A stretch of 64,000 nucleotides of DNA from Ignavibacteria bacterium. GTDB taxonomy: Bacteria > Bacteroidota > Ignavibacteria > Kapaibacteriales > Kapaibacteriaceae. The position numbers and the translations under genes are program-made. Under the pieces are notes generated by a model that worked only from the letters and a program-made list of their open reading frames with translations, searched no databases and had not been told where the DNA came from. This document shows, piece by piece, positions 63,923 to 64,000 of the stretch. How positions within the stretch are numbered: position 1 is the first letter of the stretch; every line of letters starts with the position of its first letter. Location of the stretch: NCBI GenBank assembly GCA_016873895.1, contig VGVV01000001.1:16776-80775 (forward strand). Direction: 5' to 3'.

Positions 63923-64000
63923 TCACGTCAACTGATACTCGGGCATGCGTACGATCGCTTGCAGCAGGAACTTGATGCGTTGCGTTGCCGACGGTGAATT
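63923..64000 (-). CDS. DUF1800 protein (3' end only)
   Basis: The last 25 codons of a gene that enters from the right edge. They read RIKFLLQAIVRMPEYQLT at the end, matching the typical DUF1800 C-terminus ('...li..tPEYQ'). DUF1800 genes are commonly followed by DUF1501, as here, 11 bases later. Only this fragment is visible, so the assignment rests on the tail and on the neighbour. Confidence 0.75.
   Translation of the reverse strand, partial: NSPSATQRIKFLLQAIVRMPEYQLT

Overview
The window looks like a chromosomal segment of an FCB-group bacterium (Bacteroidota/Chlorobiota/Ignavibacteria side), most like Candidatus Kapabacteria; the phylum is fairly safe, the exact lineage is inference. Reasons: many secreted proteins end in type IX secretion (T9SS) C-terminal sorting domains; there are TonB-dependent receptors with N-terminal carboxypeptidase-like domains; and promoters read TTTG - 19/20 nt - TAnnTTTG, the Bacteroidota sigma consensus. 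Composition is near 50% GC, coding is dense, and no phage, IS element or CRISPR array is visible.

Layout. 1-9 kb: the end of a PLP sugar aminotransferase, a small LiaF-like membrane protein, a class II photolyase, a secreted protein, a DMT permease and GmhA; then tRNA-Thr, RlmI, a TPR protein, a bacilliredoxin and a YgjP-like metallopeptidase. 9.2-11.6 kb: an ECF sigma factor followed by a protein that looks like a single-chain anti-sigma factor spanning both membranes, plus a lipoprotein. 11.6-17.8 kb: a heptanucleotide inverted-repeat element, two T9SS cargo proteins (one an M1 peptidase) and an ABC-2 permease. 17.8-24 kb: mitochondrial-type citrate synthase, tRNA-Val, a K+-dependent membrane pyrophosphatase, a TonB receptor and tRNA-Lys. 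24-37.4 kb: lipoproteins and secreted hydrolases, a GDPD, a GNAT-like protein, a second TonB receptor and a lipoprotein gene interrupted by a stop codon. 37.4-44.8 kb: a small Lys/Ala-rich protein absent from simple ORF lists, a probable structured RNA with its own terminator, a large propeller-type histidine kinase with response regulator, a dicarboxylate symporter, and a beta-helix/histidine-phosphatase fusion exported by T9SS.

44.9-56.9 kb, minus strand: the core gene-expression operon tRNA-Tyr, tRNA-Gly, tRNA-Thr, tRNA-Trp, secE, nusG, rplK, rplA, rplJ, rplL, rpoB, rpoC, with a good promoter at one end and a strong terminator at the other; tuf is absent. 56.9-64 kb: carA, an HNH nuclease, a lipoprotein, and a secreted set of DUF1800 (partial), DUF1501 and a GH5-like glycosidase.

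The best leads are the sigma/dual-membrane anti-sigma pair whose linker is built from an expanded 7-bp repeat, the beta-helix/phosphatase fusion, the hairpin-rich RNA candidate near 37.8 kb, the broken lipoprotein gene, and an over-represented AGGGGGC/GCCCCCT word. All family assignments come from reading motifs by eye; no searches were run.
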